NCBI RefSeq assembly: GCF_026191675.1
Contig: NZ_JAKRRY010000015.1
Location: 1-64,000 of the forward strand
Direction: 5' to 3'
Length of the DNA: 64,000 nucleotides
From: Vibrio qingdaonensis
GTDB lineage: Bacteria > Pseudomonadota > Gammaproteobacteria > Enterobacterales > Vibrionaceae
Below the pieces are notes generated by a model. The model saw only the letters and a list, made by a program, of their open reading frames with translations, ran no database searches and was not told the DNA's origin. This document shows positions 44,639 through 53,864 of the stretch, piece by piece; within the stretch, counting starts at the first letter, position 1, and each line of letters opens with the position of its first letter. The translations under genes were made by a program, and so were the position numbers.

Positions 44639-45592
44639 CTATTCCGTCACACCACTCTCTATTTCATTCGCGACGCTTTTAATCAATCGACGCATCCATT
44701 GGTGATCAGGGTTACTCTGTAATAAAGGGCTCCATGCCATCTTTACTTCAAATGGTTCGATGGCAAAAGGCGCGGGTTTAATCATGAGTTTGGGGTTATT
44801 ACGCTGTGATTGCGCTGCTTTGCTCGGAATAGTCAGAATAAGATTTTTCTGTTGTGCAAAAAGCACTGCCGACAGGTAATGGCGCGTAAATACGGTAATA
44901 TTACGCGTCTTACCGATTCGCATTAATGCTTCGTCGATCCAGCCCAGCTTCTGCGCTTCACTCGGGTTTATACCCACGCCTGTCCCCATTCCGGTTTTGC
45001 TCACCCAAATATGCTGCGCCTTTAGATAAGAGAAGATATCGAAGTTTTCTGCAATCGGATTATCTCGGCTAAATAAGCAAGAGAAGCCGTCATGCCACAG
45101 GCTCATCTGATGGAATGACTGGGGAATGTCATCGAAACGGTTAATAATTATATCGACGGTGCCCTGCTCAACATCTTGATAGCTCACATCACTGGGCGTC
45201 ATGATATCAAGGCGTATTTTAGGTGCGATTTCACTTAGACGTTCCAATAAAGGCTGAATAAGTGTCGACTCCGCGTAATCACTAGCCATGATCCTAAAAA
45301 CTCGCTCACTGTCTTCTGCACTAAATTCAGTAGTGGGTTGCAGTGCTTTCTCAACGTTGGCGAGTACATTTCTAATCACAGGCTGTAGCTTTTGCGCCCG
45401 CTCGGTTGGAATCATACCCTCGCTCGTTCTCACCAATAAAGGGTCGTCAAATACATCCCTTAATCGACGTAGTCCATTACTCATTGCTGGTTGAGTGATC
45501 CCCAACTGATTCGCTGCTCGGGTTACGTTTCGCTCTCTAAGCAAAGTGTCTAAATACACAAGTAAATTAAGGTCTATACGAGCAATATTCAT
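44639..45592 (-). CDS. LysR-family regulator between glcB and aceA
   Basis: A 317-residue LysR-type regulator. The N-terminal winged HTH (residues 1-65) contains RNVTRAANQLGITQPAMSNG; the effector domain (about 95-300) follows. It belongs to the NodD/LeuO-like branch judging by LLVYLDTLLRERNVTRAA. It lies between glcB (same strand, downstream) and aceA (divergent, 129 bases away). A role in acetate or glyoxylate metabolism is the natural hypothesis, since E. coli uses IclR and this locus uses a LysR, but this is inference from position. Confidence 0.8.
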   Translation of the reverse strand: MNIARIDLNLLVYLDTLLRERNVTRAANQLGITQPAMSNGLRRLRDVFDDPLLVRTSEGMIPTERAQKLQPVIRNVLANVEKALQPTTEFSAEDSERVFRIMASDYAESTLIQPLLERLSEIAPKIRLDIMTPSDVSYQDVEQGTVDIIINRFDDIPQSFHQMSLWHDGFSCLFSRDNPIAENFDIFSYLKAQHIWVSKTGMGTGVGINPSEAQKLGWIDEALMRIGKTRNITVFTRHYLSAVLFAQQKNLILTIPSKAAQSQRNNPKLMIKPAPFAIEPFEVKMAWSPLLQSNPDHQWMRRLIKSVANEIESGVTE

Positions 45593-45720
45593 AAAATAAA
45601 TACCGAATATAATAACTATAAATTAACAAAATTATCACACAATCGCTTACGCTTTGTCCATGGTTAAGATTTAGCCCAGGCCGGTTTGGCCACATATCCA
45701 ACTGAAACTAAGGAAGAGTT

Positions 45721-47319
45721 ATGTCGCAAATCACACAAGATATCGAAATGATCGAAGTTGCTAAACGCACTGCTGGTGCTCCGTGGGATGCTATTAATCC
45801 AGAATCTGCGGCTCGTATGCGTGCTCAAAATAAATTCAAGACAGGTCTAGATGTCGCGCAATATACGGCAGATATTATGCGTGCTGATATGGCGGCTTAT
45901 GACGCAGATAGCTCTCAGTACACACAATCACTAGGTTGCTGGCATGGTTTCATTGGTCAACAAAAAATGATTTCTATTAAGAAGCATTTTGGTGGCAAAA
46001 CAGACCGACGCTACCTTTACCTTTCTGGTTGGATGGTGGCGGCACTTCGCTCTGACTTCGGCCCACTACCAGACCAATCTATGCATGAAAAAACCTCGGT
46101 TGCTGGTCTTGTTGAAGAGCTCTATACCTTCTTGCGCCAAGCCGACGCCCGTGAGCTCGGTGGTCTATTCCGCGCACTAGACGATGCCCGTGAAGCAGGC
46201 GATGTGAGTGCACAAGATGCGATTCAAGACCAAATTGACAACCACGTCACACACGTAGTGCCAATCATCGCTGATATCGATGCTGGTTTTGGTAACGCTG
46301 AAGCGACTTACCTAATGGCAAAACAAATGATTGAAGCGGGCGCGTGTTGTCTACAAATTGAAAACCAAGTTGCGGATGAAAAGCAATGTGGTCACCAAGA
46401 CGGTAAAGTAACGGTGCCTCACGCCGATTTCCACGCCAAGCTACGTGCGCTTCGTTATGCTTTCCTTGAACTGGGTATCGACAACGGCATCATTGTTGCG
46501 CGTACCGATTCACAAGGTGCTGGCCTTACTAAAGAAATCGCGGTAGTTAAAGAGCCAGGTGACCAAGGTGACGTATACAACTCTTACTTAGATGTAGAAG
46601 AAATCGATGTAGCGGACATGGCAGAAGGCGACGTATGCTTTAACCGCGACGGCAAGCTAGTTCGTCCTAAGCGCCTACCTTCTGGTTTGTACCAATTCCG
46701 TCAAGGTACCGGTGAAGACCGCTGTGTATTTGACTGTATCGAAGCAATTAACGCAGGTGCCGACCTACTGTGGATTGAAACTGAAAAACCACACATTGGT
46801 CAAATCAAGGAAATGATGGATGGTGTTCGTGCAGTTCACCCTAACGCGAAACTGGTTTACAACAACTCTCCATCATTCAACTGGACGCTTAACTTCCGCC
46901 AACAAGCGTATGACGCAATGGTTGAAGCGGGCGAAGATGTGTCGGCCTACGACCGCTCAAACCTAATGAGCGAAGAGTACGATGAAACCGAACTGTCTAC
47001 TCGTGCTGATGACCGCATTCGCACCTTCCAAGCAGACTCTTCACGTGAAGCAGGTATCTTCCATCACCTAATCACACTGCCAACGTACCACACAGCGGCG
47101 TTGTCTACGGACAATCTGGCTAAAGAGTACTTCGGTGACCAAGGTATGCTTGGTTATGTTGCAGGCGTTCAACGTAAAGAAATCCGTCAGGGCATTGCTT
47201 GTGTGAAACACCAAAACATGTCTGGCTCAGATATTGGTGATGACCACAAAGAGTACTTTGCTGGCGAAAATGCACTAAAAGCTGGCGGTGCGCTGAATAC
47301 TTCTAACCAGTTTAACTAA
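45721..47319 (+). CDS. aceA: Isocitrate lyase, long form
   Basis: A 532-residue isocitrate lyase that splits isocitrate to glyoxylate and succinate. The catalytic loop EKQCGHQDGK (220-229) carries Cys223; the substrate and metal region ADIDAGFGN and the LSGWMVAAL segment are clear. It is about 100 residues longer than the E. coli enzyme, the known longer isocitrate lyase subgroup. GGAAGAG ribosome site; divergent from the LysR gene. The codon use is notably biased toward common codons, as expected for a highly expressed gene. Confidence 0.95.
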   Translation: MSQITQDIEMIEVAKRTAGAPWDAINPESAARMRAQNKFKTGLDVAQYTADIMRADMAAYDADSSQYTQSLGCWHGFIGQQKMISIKKHFGGKTDRRYLYLSGWMVAALRSDFGPLPDQSMHEKTSVAGLVEELYTFLRQADARELGGLFRALDDAREAGDVSAQDAIQDQIDNHVTHVVPIIADIDAGFGNAEATYLMAKQMIEAGACCLQIENQVADEKQCGHQDGKVTVPHADFHAKLRALRYAFLELGIDNGIIVARTDSQGAGLTKEIAVVKEPGDQGDVYNSYLDVEEIDVADMAEGDVCFNRDGKLVRPKRLPSGLYQFRQGTGEDRCVFDCIEAINAGADLLWIETEKPHIGQIKEMMDGVRAVHPNAKLVYNNSPSFNWTLNFRQQAYDAMVEAGEDVSAYDRSNLMSEEYDETELSTRADDRIRTFQADSSREAGIFHHLITLPTYHTAALSTDNLAKEYFGDQGMLGYVAGVQRKEIRQGIACVKHQNMSGSDIGDDHKEYFAGENALKAGGALNTSNQFN

Positions 47320-47366
47320 TCACTGATTGAACAAATCACTGAGTTAAACAAATTGAAGTAATGGAT

Positions 47367-47396
47367 AAAAGCGGCTTTCGGGTCGCTTTTTTATCT
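47367..47396 (+). terminator. Terminator after aceA
   Basis: AAAAGCG (47367-47373) pairs with CGCTTTT (47384-47390) and is followed directly by a T tract. It is 48 bases after the aceA stop codon. Confidence 0.85.
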
Positions 47397-47482
47397 CTAA
47401 GACTTTGTTAAAGTGGTAATTACGGCTTTTACTATTCACATTCGTTACGACCATTAACATTCATTATTTGTTGAGAATGCCT

Positions 47483-48067
47483 ATGACTGATACGCCTTTC
47501 TATCTTCAAGATACAAAACAATTACTGTCTAGCGATGGTTTTGCCACCAGTGACATTTGGTATCACGGCACGTCATCAGCACTGCTCTCTTCCATCCAAG
47601 GTCAAGGGCTGAAACGCTCTGGTGACAAAGCGCTAAATAAAGCGGCTAGAAATACCATGGCAACGATCGGCAATAACTATACGGAATCCGTCGAACCGGT
47701 GTTTTTGACGCAGAGTAAAGAGCTGGCTTATTACTGGGCCAAGCAAACCGTAAGAGAGCGAAGTGCACGATTTGAAGGTTCAGAGCAGCCTATTGTACTT
47801 GCGGTGAAGTTGTCAGAAAAACAAAATGCCAATGTGAAACCCGACGTGGGTGCAATGAGTCTATTACTTATGGACAGTGGCGAGCAATTTATGGCGCACT
47901 TAGCCGGCCTCTATGAGAAAAATGGCTTCTCTGTCCCTAATATAGATTTAAGAAACGCCGATCGCATGGCATTTCTTAAGCAACTTGGTATGGCTTACAT
48001 CAACCAAGATATTAGCTTAGCGTGTGTGACAGCACTATCAGACCCAAACGCTGAAGCCATAAAGTAA
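47483..48067 (+). CDS. Uncharacterised protein with YHGT motif, possibly ADP-ribosyltransferase-like
   Basis: A 194-residue protein with an early IWYHGTSSALLSSIQGQGL motif (about residues 25-43), followed by VEPVFLTQSKELAYYWAKQT and a beta-strand QPIVLAVKL. A YHGT start, a short helix, and a later VFLT-AYYWA segment resemble the His-x-x core of ADP-ribosyltransferase-fold proteins such as KptA and PARP-like enzymes. The usual catalytic Glu cannot be placed with certainty. The start at 47483 has GAG seven bases upstream; ATG 47477 is an alternative, and the longer TTG reading is rejected. No antitoxin or effector context is visible. Confidence 0.6.
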   Translation: MTDTPFYLQDTKQLLSSDGFATSDIWYHGTSSALLSSIQGQGLKRSGDKALNKAARNTMATIGNNYTESVEPVFLTQSKELAYYWAKQTVRERSARFEGSEQPIVLAVKLSEKQNANVKPDVGAMSLLLMDSGEQFMAHLAGLYEKNGFSVPNIDLRNADRMAFLKQLGMAYINQDISLACVTALSDPNAEAIK

Positions 48068-48117
48068 CAGCGCTACCTTATCTCTCGGTATAGGTCTCTA
48101 TCCTACGTACAAATAAC

Positions 48118-48166
48118 AACCCACGCTCACAGAGTCATCTCGACACCGACTCTATGGACGTGGGTT
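48118..48166. terminator. Bidirectional hairpin between two convergent genes
   Basis: AACCCACG (48118-48125) with CGTGGGTT (48159-48166), and inner AGAGTC (48131-48136) with GACTCT (48148-48153). It lies between the YHGT gene and the DUF1501 gene. Confidence 0.7.
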
Positions 48167-48215
48167 CTGTCTTACTGCATGCGCCTGTATCTCATCCGCA
48201 GACTTTGAATGCGCG

Positions 48216-49982
48216 CTATTGAGTTATCCCCCACACTTCAATTTCTTGGAAATTATTCCAACGAACCAAACCAGCATTAACAGAATCATTATTGCCATTA
48301 CATGTCAGTCGAATAATTTTCGCTTCCTGAGTGCCCAAATCAATATCAACGAATCCAGTACTATTGCCAGGAGAGAGATAGCTCAGCAGAGGCGTAAATG
48401 TAACACCATCGCCACTCACCGATATATCCATCAGATACTGCCTTACATCCCCTTTAGCCTGCGATACTCTAAGAACATTGACCATCGCTAAGTTCTTTAA
48501 AGTAATATCGAACTGTATCCCTAACCCTTTCGCCGTCCATTTAGTCGTAGGATCGCCATCGATCGCCATTTGGGGGGTATGATCCACTCTTGTCTCTGAA
48601 GCACTCACTTGAGCAATATCTAAGCGTTGGCTTTGTGCTAAGTCACTGCCCAAAAAGCTCAAGTAGCGACTGGGAAATGGATTGTCATTATCCGGCGACA
48701 GCGTCGGGAAAATATAATCAATTCCTGCATCGGATAACCCAAACCAACGACACAGCGTCGCCGCATACTGTTCCGATGCCGTGGTTGGAATGAATTTATT
48801 GCCTACCGCATCAGGACCATCTTTAACAAACGTCGGATATCGACCGTACGCTTTGCCGCCTTTAACACTTCCGCCAATGACAAGTTGGTTACTTCCCCAG
48901 CCATGATCGGTGCCTTGATTACTGTTGTTCTCTATGGTTCTACCAAAATCGGACATCGTAAATGTGGTCACGCTGTCCTCCAAACCATCGGCTTGCAATG
49001 AGGCATAAAAGGCGGACAGTGCATCATCAATCGTGGCGAGTAAGCCATCATGCTTACCGCGTTGATTACTATGATTATCAAAGCCACCCATTGAAATAAA
49101 ATACACTTGTCTAGATTGGTTCAACCCTTGACTCGCCTGTATCAACCTTTTCACCATCTTAAATTGCCCCCCTAAATAGCCAGCAGGGATCGTCGGGTCT
49201 TCAGGGTGCTGCTCAAGCATATCTCCGAGCGTGGTTTGAAAATCTAAAATATCTTGAAAACGCTGCAAATACGCCCGACCAAACGCCGAGGCATTATTAT
49301 CTGCTAGCAATTTACCAATATTGTTGTTCACTGAATTTACCGCCAAGGATGACATGGCACGAATACCCGAAGCACTAACACGTAAGTCTTGTATACCCTG
49401 CCCATTCATCAGTTCATTGCCTGAAAAAGACATATTGGGTGAAATGGTCTCAGCGCCAGAGGCGAGAATGTCCATCATCATGCCAGCCCAACCATAAGGA
49501 TGATATTGTCGTGTGCCCCACCCTCTTTGCCACGCCAATTGTTGTTTATTATGTGCCCCCAGGTTGGGCGAACGTGCGACATTGCCATAATTGGCTTTGG
49601 TGGTCGGTTCTAATAGCGTCCCCACATTGACAACGCTGGTCGCCACCTTCTCTTCAAATAAAGAGGCGATTTTAGGCATCGCACCATTGAGTACTAAATT
49701 ATTTTGCTGATCATCTAATAGCTTACCCAGCGTAGCCTTTTCATGATCCCACAGCTGTATTGCAGGTCGAGCATTACGATAATTATCCAAATTCTCGCCA
49801 GAATCCGGAATCAACATATTAAAAGAGTCATTGCCTCCAAACAGGAACAAGCAGACCAGCGCTTTATAATCTCCCTCCGTGTTAGCCAAAGCACTTGAAG
49901 GAAGTGACAACGTCAACGGAATTGATGTTGCAGCAGAGCCATACACGGTACTTTTCAAAAAATTACGTCTTGATAATTTCAT
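48216..49982 (-). CDS. Tat-exported DUF1501 protein with C-terminal discoidin-like domain
   Basis: A 588-residue secreted protein. It begins with a twin-arginine signal (SRRNFLKSTVYGSAATSIPL) and continues with the DUF1501 domain (about 35-440), a sulfatase-like fold found widely in marine bacteria, with motifs LFLFGGNDSFNM, GFDNHSNQRGKHDGL and MSDFGRTIENNSNQGTDHGW. Residues 455-588 look like an F5/8 type C carbohydrate-binding domain (MAIDGDPTTKW, NVLRVSQAKGDVRQYLMDIS). Proteins of this family are always next to a DUF1800 gene, as here. The ligand is unknown; a surface polysaccharide is likely. Confidence 0.8.
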   Translation of the reverse strand: MKLSRRNFLKSTVYGSAATSIPLTLSLPSSALANTEGDYKALVCLFLFGGNDSFNMLIPDSGENLDNYRNARPAIQLWDHEKATLGKLLDDQQNNLVLNGAMPKIASLFEEKVATSVVNVGTLLEPTTKANYGNVARSPNLGAHNKQQLAWQRGWGTRQYHPYGWAGMMMDILASGAETISPNMSFSGNELMNGQGIQDLRVSASGIRAMSSLAVNSVNNNIGKLLADNNASAFGRAYLQRFQDILDFQTTLGDMLEQHPEDPTIPAGYLGGQFKMVKRLIQASQGLNQSRQVYFISMGGFDNHSNQRGKHDGLLATIDDALSAFYASLQADGLEDSVTTFTMSDFGRTIENNSNQGTDHGWGSNQLVIGGSVKGGKAYGRYPTFVKDGPDAVGNKFIPTTASEQYAATLCRWFGLSDAGIDYIFPTLSPDNDNPFPSRYLSFLGSDLAQSQRLDIAQVSASETRVDHTPQMAIDGDPTTKWTAKGLGIQFDITLKNLAMVNVLRVSQAKGDVRQYLMDISVSGDGVTFTPLLSYLSPGNSTGFVDIDLGTQEAKIIRLTCNGNNDSVNAGLVRWNNFQEIEVWGITQ

Positions 49983-49988
49983 AGCCGC

Positions 49989-51479
49989 TTACTCCTGAAT
50001 CATAAAGTTAGGGGAAATAAAGGCAAAATAGAGCATGGCGGATATCGCGTATGGCTTATTGTTACTACTTTTGGCGTTCCATAACGCTTCTAGTCTTGGA
50101 GCAATATCTAGCGGTATTTCTCCACCATAAAAACGATCAGCAAACAAATGACTCAGTGCCTCAAAATCCCCCGCGGCAGCAACAAAATCAGACACATCAG
50201 GATATATCTCGTTAGTACTGTTTGAATTCGTTTTGTAACCGTTATCCGCCACCAGCTTCCATGCAATGTTGCTCATTTTAATCGTTTGATTCCAGTCCAT
50301 AATGGCCAGCTCTGGTGCAGTTAAACCCAGCCCCTCTAGCTCTCCTGCAGGCATATAGTCGGGAGAATAGAAATTAAATACCGACGGCGAACCGAGTGGG
50401 TACTGGCCAAATGTTTCTTGGTATAACATGGCATTTCGCACCGTTGTGCCTCCACCGCCGGGTTGACTGTTGAGAGCGCGATAAAGAAAGCTCATAGCCA
50501 AGATGGGCTCTCGAACCTTTGCTGTTTCTCCGTTTAGTACAGTGTCATCAAGCAGTATCGCTTTAATGACTTCAGATAAATTCCCCTGAGTCTGACGAAA
50601 TACCGTGGCGACTCGCTGCACATAAGCAGGTCCTGGGTTGGAGGTGACAAAACGCTTAATCAAAAGAGTGGCAATATGAGGTGCGGTACTGGGGTGATCG
50701 ACTAATACCTGTAGGATATGCTGCAACTCTTCTTCAGCACCGACGCCCGATGGAAACGTGACGCCTAATACCTGCTTTTCTTCCCTATCGTGGTAGGTAT
50801 CATTCGCTACCATCGGCTCAGACATACTGCTATCGGACATGAACCAGCCAGTAAAAATACGCGCCATACTCTCTACGTCGGCATCGTCATAGTTAGCTTC
50901 TGGTTCACCGAACTCGTTGAGATACAAGGAACCATCATCATTAAGCCGATTCAAACCAATGGTAAAAAGTTGCATCACTTCACGAGCATAGTTCTGGTCT
51001 GGATTAACGCCTGTTTCACTCTTTGGCAAATTACCAACCATCGTCAGATATGTCCCCATCACCGGAGAACGAGTTACATGATAGAGTAGTGTTTTGTAGT
51101 CACTAAACGCATGAGCCGTAAGTAGATCATAGTAATTTGCAAGCTCCAATGGGTAAGCCGCCAATTGGGCATCGCGATCCCCTACCACCAGAATTTGACT
51201 CAAAGCAAACGACATCCGTTGCCTTAATTGCGCTTGGTCCCAAAGTGCCATATCAAACCACCCGCACACTCTCATTTCCGCGCTGACCGTACTAGAACCA
51301 CGATCTTGTTGTTGAGCCTGAGTTCTTGATACATGAGAGGTGTAAGGTTCCGATATTTGCTTTTCTATCCAATCACTTCGATCGTCAGTTAATAAAAACT
51401 CACTTACCTCTTCTTTCTTTACTCCCATTGTCGAACAATCTAAAAATCGAAATGCTTGCTTATATGACAAACCATCCAT
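49989..51479 (-). CDS. DUF1800 protein, partner of the DUF1501 gene
   Basis: A 496-residue protein of the DUF1800 family. Its sequence has the family features RMSFALSQILVVGDRDAQLAAY, NYAREVMQLFTIGL, ARIFTGWF and FNFYSPDYMPAGELEGLGL. No obvious signal peptide. Stop and start of the pair are six bases apart (49989/49982), so both are co-translated. The function of DUF1800-DUF1501 pairs is unproven; polysaccharide processing and surface attachment have been proposed for their relatives. Confidence 0.8.
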   Translation of the reverse strand: MDGLSYKQAFRFLDCSTMGVKKEEVSEFLLTDDRSDWIEKQISEPYTSHVSRTQAQQQDRGSSTVSAEMRVCGWFDMALWDQAQLRQRMSFALSQILVVGDRDAQLAAYPLELANYYDLLTAHAFSDYKTLLYHVTRSPVMGTYLTMVGNLPKSETGVNPDQNYAREVMQLFTIGLNRLNDDGSLYLNEFGEPEANYDDADVESMARIFTGWFMSDSSMSEPMVANDTYHDREEKQVLGVTFPSGVGAEEELQHILQVLVDHPSTAPHIATLLIKRFVTSNPGPAYVQRVATVFRQTQGNLSEVIKAILLDDTVLNGETAKVREPILAMSFLYRALNSQPGGGGTTVRNAMLYQETFGQYPLGSPSVFNFYSPDYMPAGELEGLGLTAPELAIMDWNQTIKMSNIAWKLVADNGYKTNSNSTNEIYPDVSDFVAAAGDFEALSHLFADRFYGGEIPLDIAPRLEALWNAKSSNNKPYAISAMLYFAFISPNFMIQE

Positions 51480-51968
51480 AGTTTATTCTCCTACTAATTT
51501 ATTACTACCGCATACCTATTTACTACCGTAGTACTTCATTAGAACAACAACAATAACCAAGCCAATAAAACCTGCGAAGCGGAATAATATACAAAACAAC
51601 CAACACCAATAAAAACAATGCATTACAGAACCAAAATATCAAATTAAAAACATAAAATAAATTCAATATAAAAATAGAATAATGACTTTATTAATATTAC
51701 ATTCAATATATCCACTTAAAATACAAAGAATATATTAATGGTCATTTTATTGACGAAACAACGCCATTATTATGTCATGAGTCTAAATTAAATAATAAAC
51801 AACATAAAAACATCATTTAATAGCAGTGCCTATTCGTTCATAAATTATCGCTATAAGATCAATGCATCAAACTAACCGCTCTCACGGCGTTAAGTGGCAC
51901 TCTACACTTGAATTGCTATCCATTCCGATGTACAAATTTACTAAGAAATATTACTTTGGTGCATTTCA
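51480..51968. other. Very AT-rich divergent promoter region
   Basis: About 490 bases between the DUF1800 gene and the LysR gene, with unusually long A and T runs. No ORF is supportable. Such AT-rich upstream regions are typical targets of H-NS-type silencing. Confidence 0.4.
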
Positions 51969-52934
51969 ATGGTCACATTAGAGCAACAACTGTCTCGGTT
52001 AGATCTCAACCTTTTGGTGTCACTGAGTGTCTTACTTAAAGAAAAGAACGTTACTCGCGCAGCCCAAACGTTATACCTTTCCCAGCCAGCTATGAGCCGC
52101 ACTCTAAGTCGCCTACGAGACTTGTTTGACGATCCGCTTTTTTATCGGGAGTCTAATGGCTTAGTACCAACACAGAAAGCGTTAGACTTAGAAATGCCAC
52201 TCGCAGAACTGTTGCGCGCGACCCAATCCCTAGTCGCAAAATCGGCCTTCGCTCCGGAAAAATGTGAGCAAACTTTTGTTATTTCTATCCCGCCACTGAT
52301 GAGTAGTTTTCTTTCCGCTCCCCTTGCTACCGCGCTTATCAAGCAAGCGCCGCACGCAAGCCTGGTTGAATTCCCTATAACGACCAATCCGGTTCAGCAA
52401 TTGGCATCACGCGATGTCGACTTTTCAATACATATTAACGCACCGGCCGATAGCATTGAGTTTCCCTATCAAAAAATAGGGACCACTTACCCTGTTTTTT
52501 ATGTTGCCAAAAACCATCCACTTACTCGTGCAGATTCGGTCACACTGGAAGATTGTTTACGCTATCGGTTTGTCGACATGAGCTTAGACATTCGCTCGGC
52601 AATTGGCATTAGCAACCCCGTCGATGTTCACCTTGCGAAACAAGGTATTGAGCGAGATATTGTCTTTAAAAGTGCACAATTGTTTACCCTTGTCGAACTC
52701 ATGCAGCATACCAACACTGTTATGGTCGCTTCCCACAGGCTCACTGATTTGAGCCACATTGGCGATCAACTGGTTCCGGTACTCTCACTGAATAACGAGC
52801 CCGATCTTGCCGTTGATCTTTACCTTATCGAACACAAAAGAACCGCAACAAGTGCGGCTCATCAATGGCTAAAACAATTAATTATCTCTACTACTCAAGA
52901 CGCAGTGCTTCCCTCAACAAATGATGAGTCATAG
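51969..52934 (+). CDS. LysR-family transcriptional regulator
   Basis: A 321-residue LysR-type regulator. HTH domain (residues 8-70) with KNVTRAAQTLYLSQPAMSRT, linker, and effector-binding domain (about 98-305). The branch is LeuO/NodD-like. It is divergent from the DUF1800-DUF1501 pair, which makes it a candidate regulator of those genes. No effector can be read from the sequence. Confidence 0.8.
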   Translation: MVTLEQQLSRLDLNLLVSLSVLLKEKNVTRAAQTLYLSQPAMSRTLSRLRDLFDDPLFYRESNGLVPTQKALDLEMPLAELLRATQSLVAKSAFAPEKCEQTFVISIPPLMSSFLSAPLATALIKQAPHASLVEFPITTNPVQQLASRDVDFSIHINAPADSIEFPYQKIGTTYPVFYVAKNHPLTRADSVTLEDCLRYRFVDMSLDIRSAIGISNPVDVHLAKQGIERDIVFKSAQLFTLVELMQHTNTVMVASHRLTDLSHIGDQLVPVLSLNNEPDLAVDLYLIEHKRTATSAAHQWLKQLIISTTQDAVLPSTNDES

Positions 52935-52967
52935 CTTACTAGTCAACATCAACTTCGCAGCAGAGCT

Positions 52968-52990
52968 TAGGTGGCAAGTATCGAGCCGCC
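52968..52990 (-). terminator. Weak hairpin after the glycine-zipper gene
   Basis: AGGTGGC (52968-52974) pairs with GCCGCCT (52984-52990) with one G-T pair and a 9-base loop. It begins six bases after the glycine-zipper stop codon on the minus strand. Confidence 0.4.
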
Positions 52991-52995
52991 TAACG

Positions 52996-53442
52996 TTAAT
53001 TTAGCGCGACATAGTGTTTATCAATCATACAGTTACGTAAAACCGTCTTATACGAAGCCTCCGCTTGTTCTTGATTAGCCTTATTCTCTTGGCGAGCTGA
53101 CAGCCTGCCGCCCACAACACCAATGGCCGCTCCAGTTTTTGCCGCATCTGTGCCACTGTTACCACTGACCGACCCAACGACCGCACCAGCTGCAGCCCCT
53201 TTCGCCGCGCCTCTAGCACCTGATCCTCTTGTTTGTGTCGTGGGTTGCGTGCTTGCTTGGGACGCAATAGACACGCATTCATTAAGTTCGGCTTGAGCCA
53301 CATCCTGAGTCACATTGTCATAGTCAAAAGCTAAGTTGCTGTGGGGATCCACTAACGCGCCTCCATTTGAATAGGATGCCGTAGACCAAGCCATCATTGC
53401 CGTGACGAAAAGGGATTGATATCGCAAGTTGTACCACCTCAT
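52996..53442 (-). CDS. Exported glycine-zipper protein
   Basis: A 148-residue envelope protein with a signal-like N terminus (SLFVTAMMAWSTASYSNGG, cleavage near residue 26). The middle (residues 72-110) is a glycine zipper (RGAAKGAAAGAVVGSVSGNS), a membrane-inserting small-residue repeat found in OmpA-like and SlyB-like lipoproteins. The C terminus is a short helical tail (NKANQEQAEASYKTVLRN) with one Cys. The function is unknown. Confidence 0.65.
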   Translation of the reverse strand: MRWYNLRYQSLFVTAMMAWSTASYSNGGALVDPHSNLAFDYDNVTQDVAQAELNECVSIASQASTQPTTQTRGSGARGAAKGAAAGAVVGSVSGNSGTDAAKTGAAIGVVGGRLSARQENKANQEQAEASYKTVLRNCMIDKHYVALN

Positions 53443-53864
53443 TAGTTACATTCTGGGCACTCAATAACTCATTGAGTTAAGCCCTACCGATGAGGAAAAC
53501 ATACGTTAATGCGGCACGGGCTGCGAATCGTATTAATGCATAGCACTTATGCGTGTAGGTTATATCGAAGCTATGCCGCTCGGGCCACATTATGTGTCGT
53601 GTAACTGTTCGTGAGCCACTTTAACTTTATGATTATTAGAGGATATACACTAAGAACATGACTGATATCCGTGGATATCATTTCAAATCATACTCATTGG
53701 CCGTTAATGTCACGACTAGATGACGAACAGCGTACTTATTAAGCGCGATAAGTGATTAGGATTCACACGTAAAGTTTACGTCAACGGACTTGCTGGATTC
53801 ATCGGACTCATTAGTAAAAAGCGCCCTTTTACTTCAAGTAAAGCCAAACACTGAGAGAACTACT
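53443..53864. other. Control region upstream of the DUF1254 gene
   Basis: About 420 bases between the glycine-zipper gene and the DUF1254 gene, with the promoters of both. It contains a strong palindrome at 53663-53680, the best operator candidate. No ORF is supportable. Confidence 0.4.
53663..53680. promoter_or_regulatory. Palindromic operator candidate upstream of the DUF1254 gene
   Basis: TGATATCC-GT-GGATATCA is a perfect 8-2-8 inverted repeat 185 bases before the DUF1254 start codon. The matching regulator is not known. Confidence 0.45.

Noticed and set aside
47468-47482. TTG start for the YHGT protein
   Set aside because: Downstream ATG codons have a better placed ribosome site and the extra residues add no motif.
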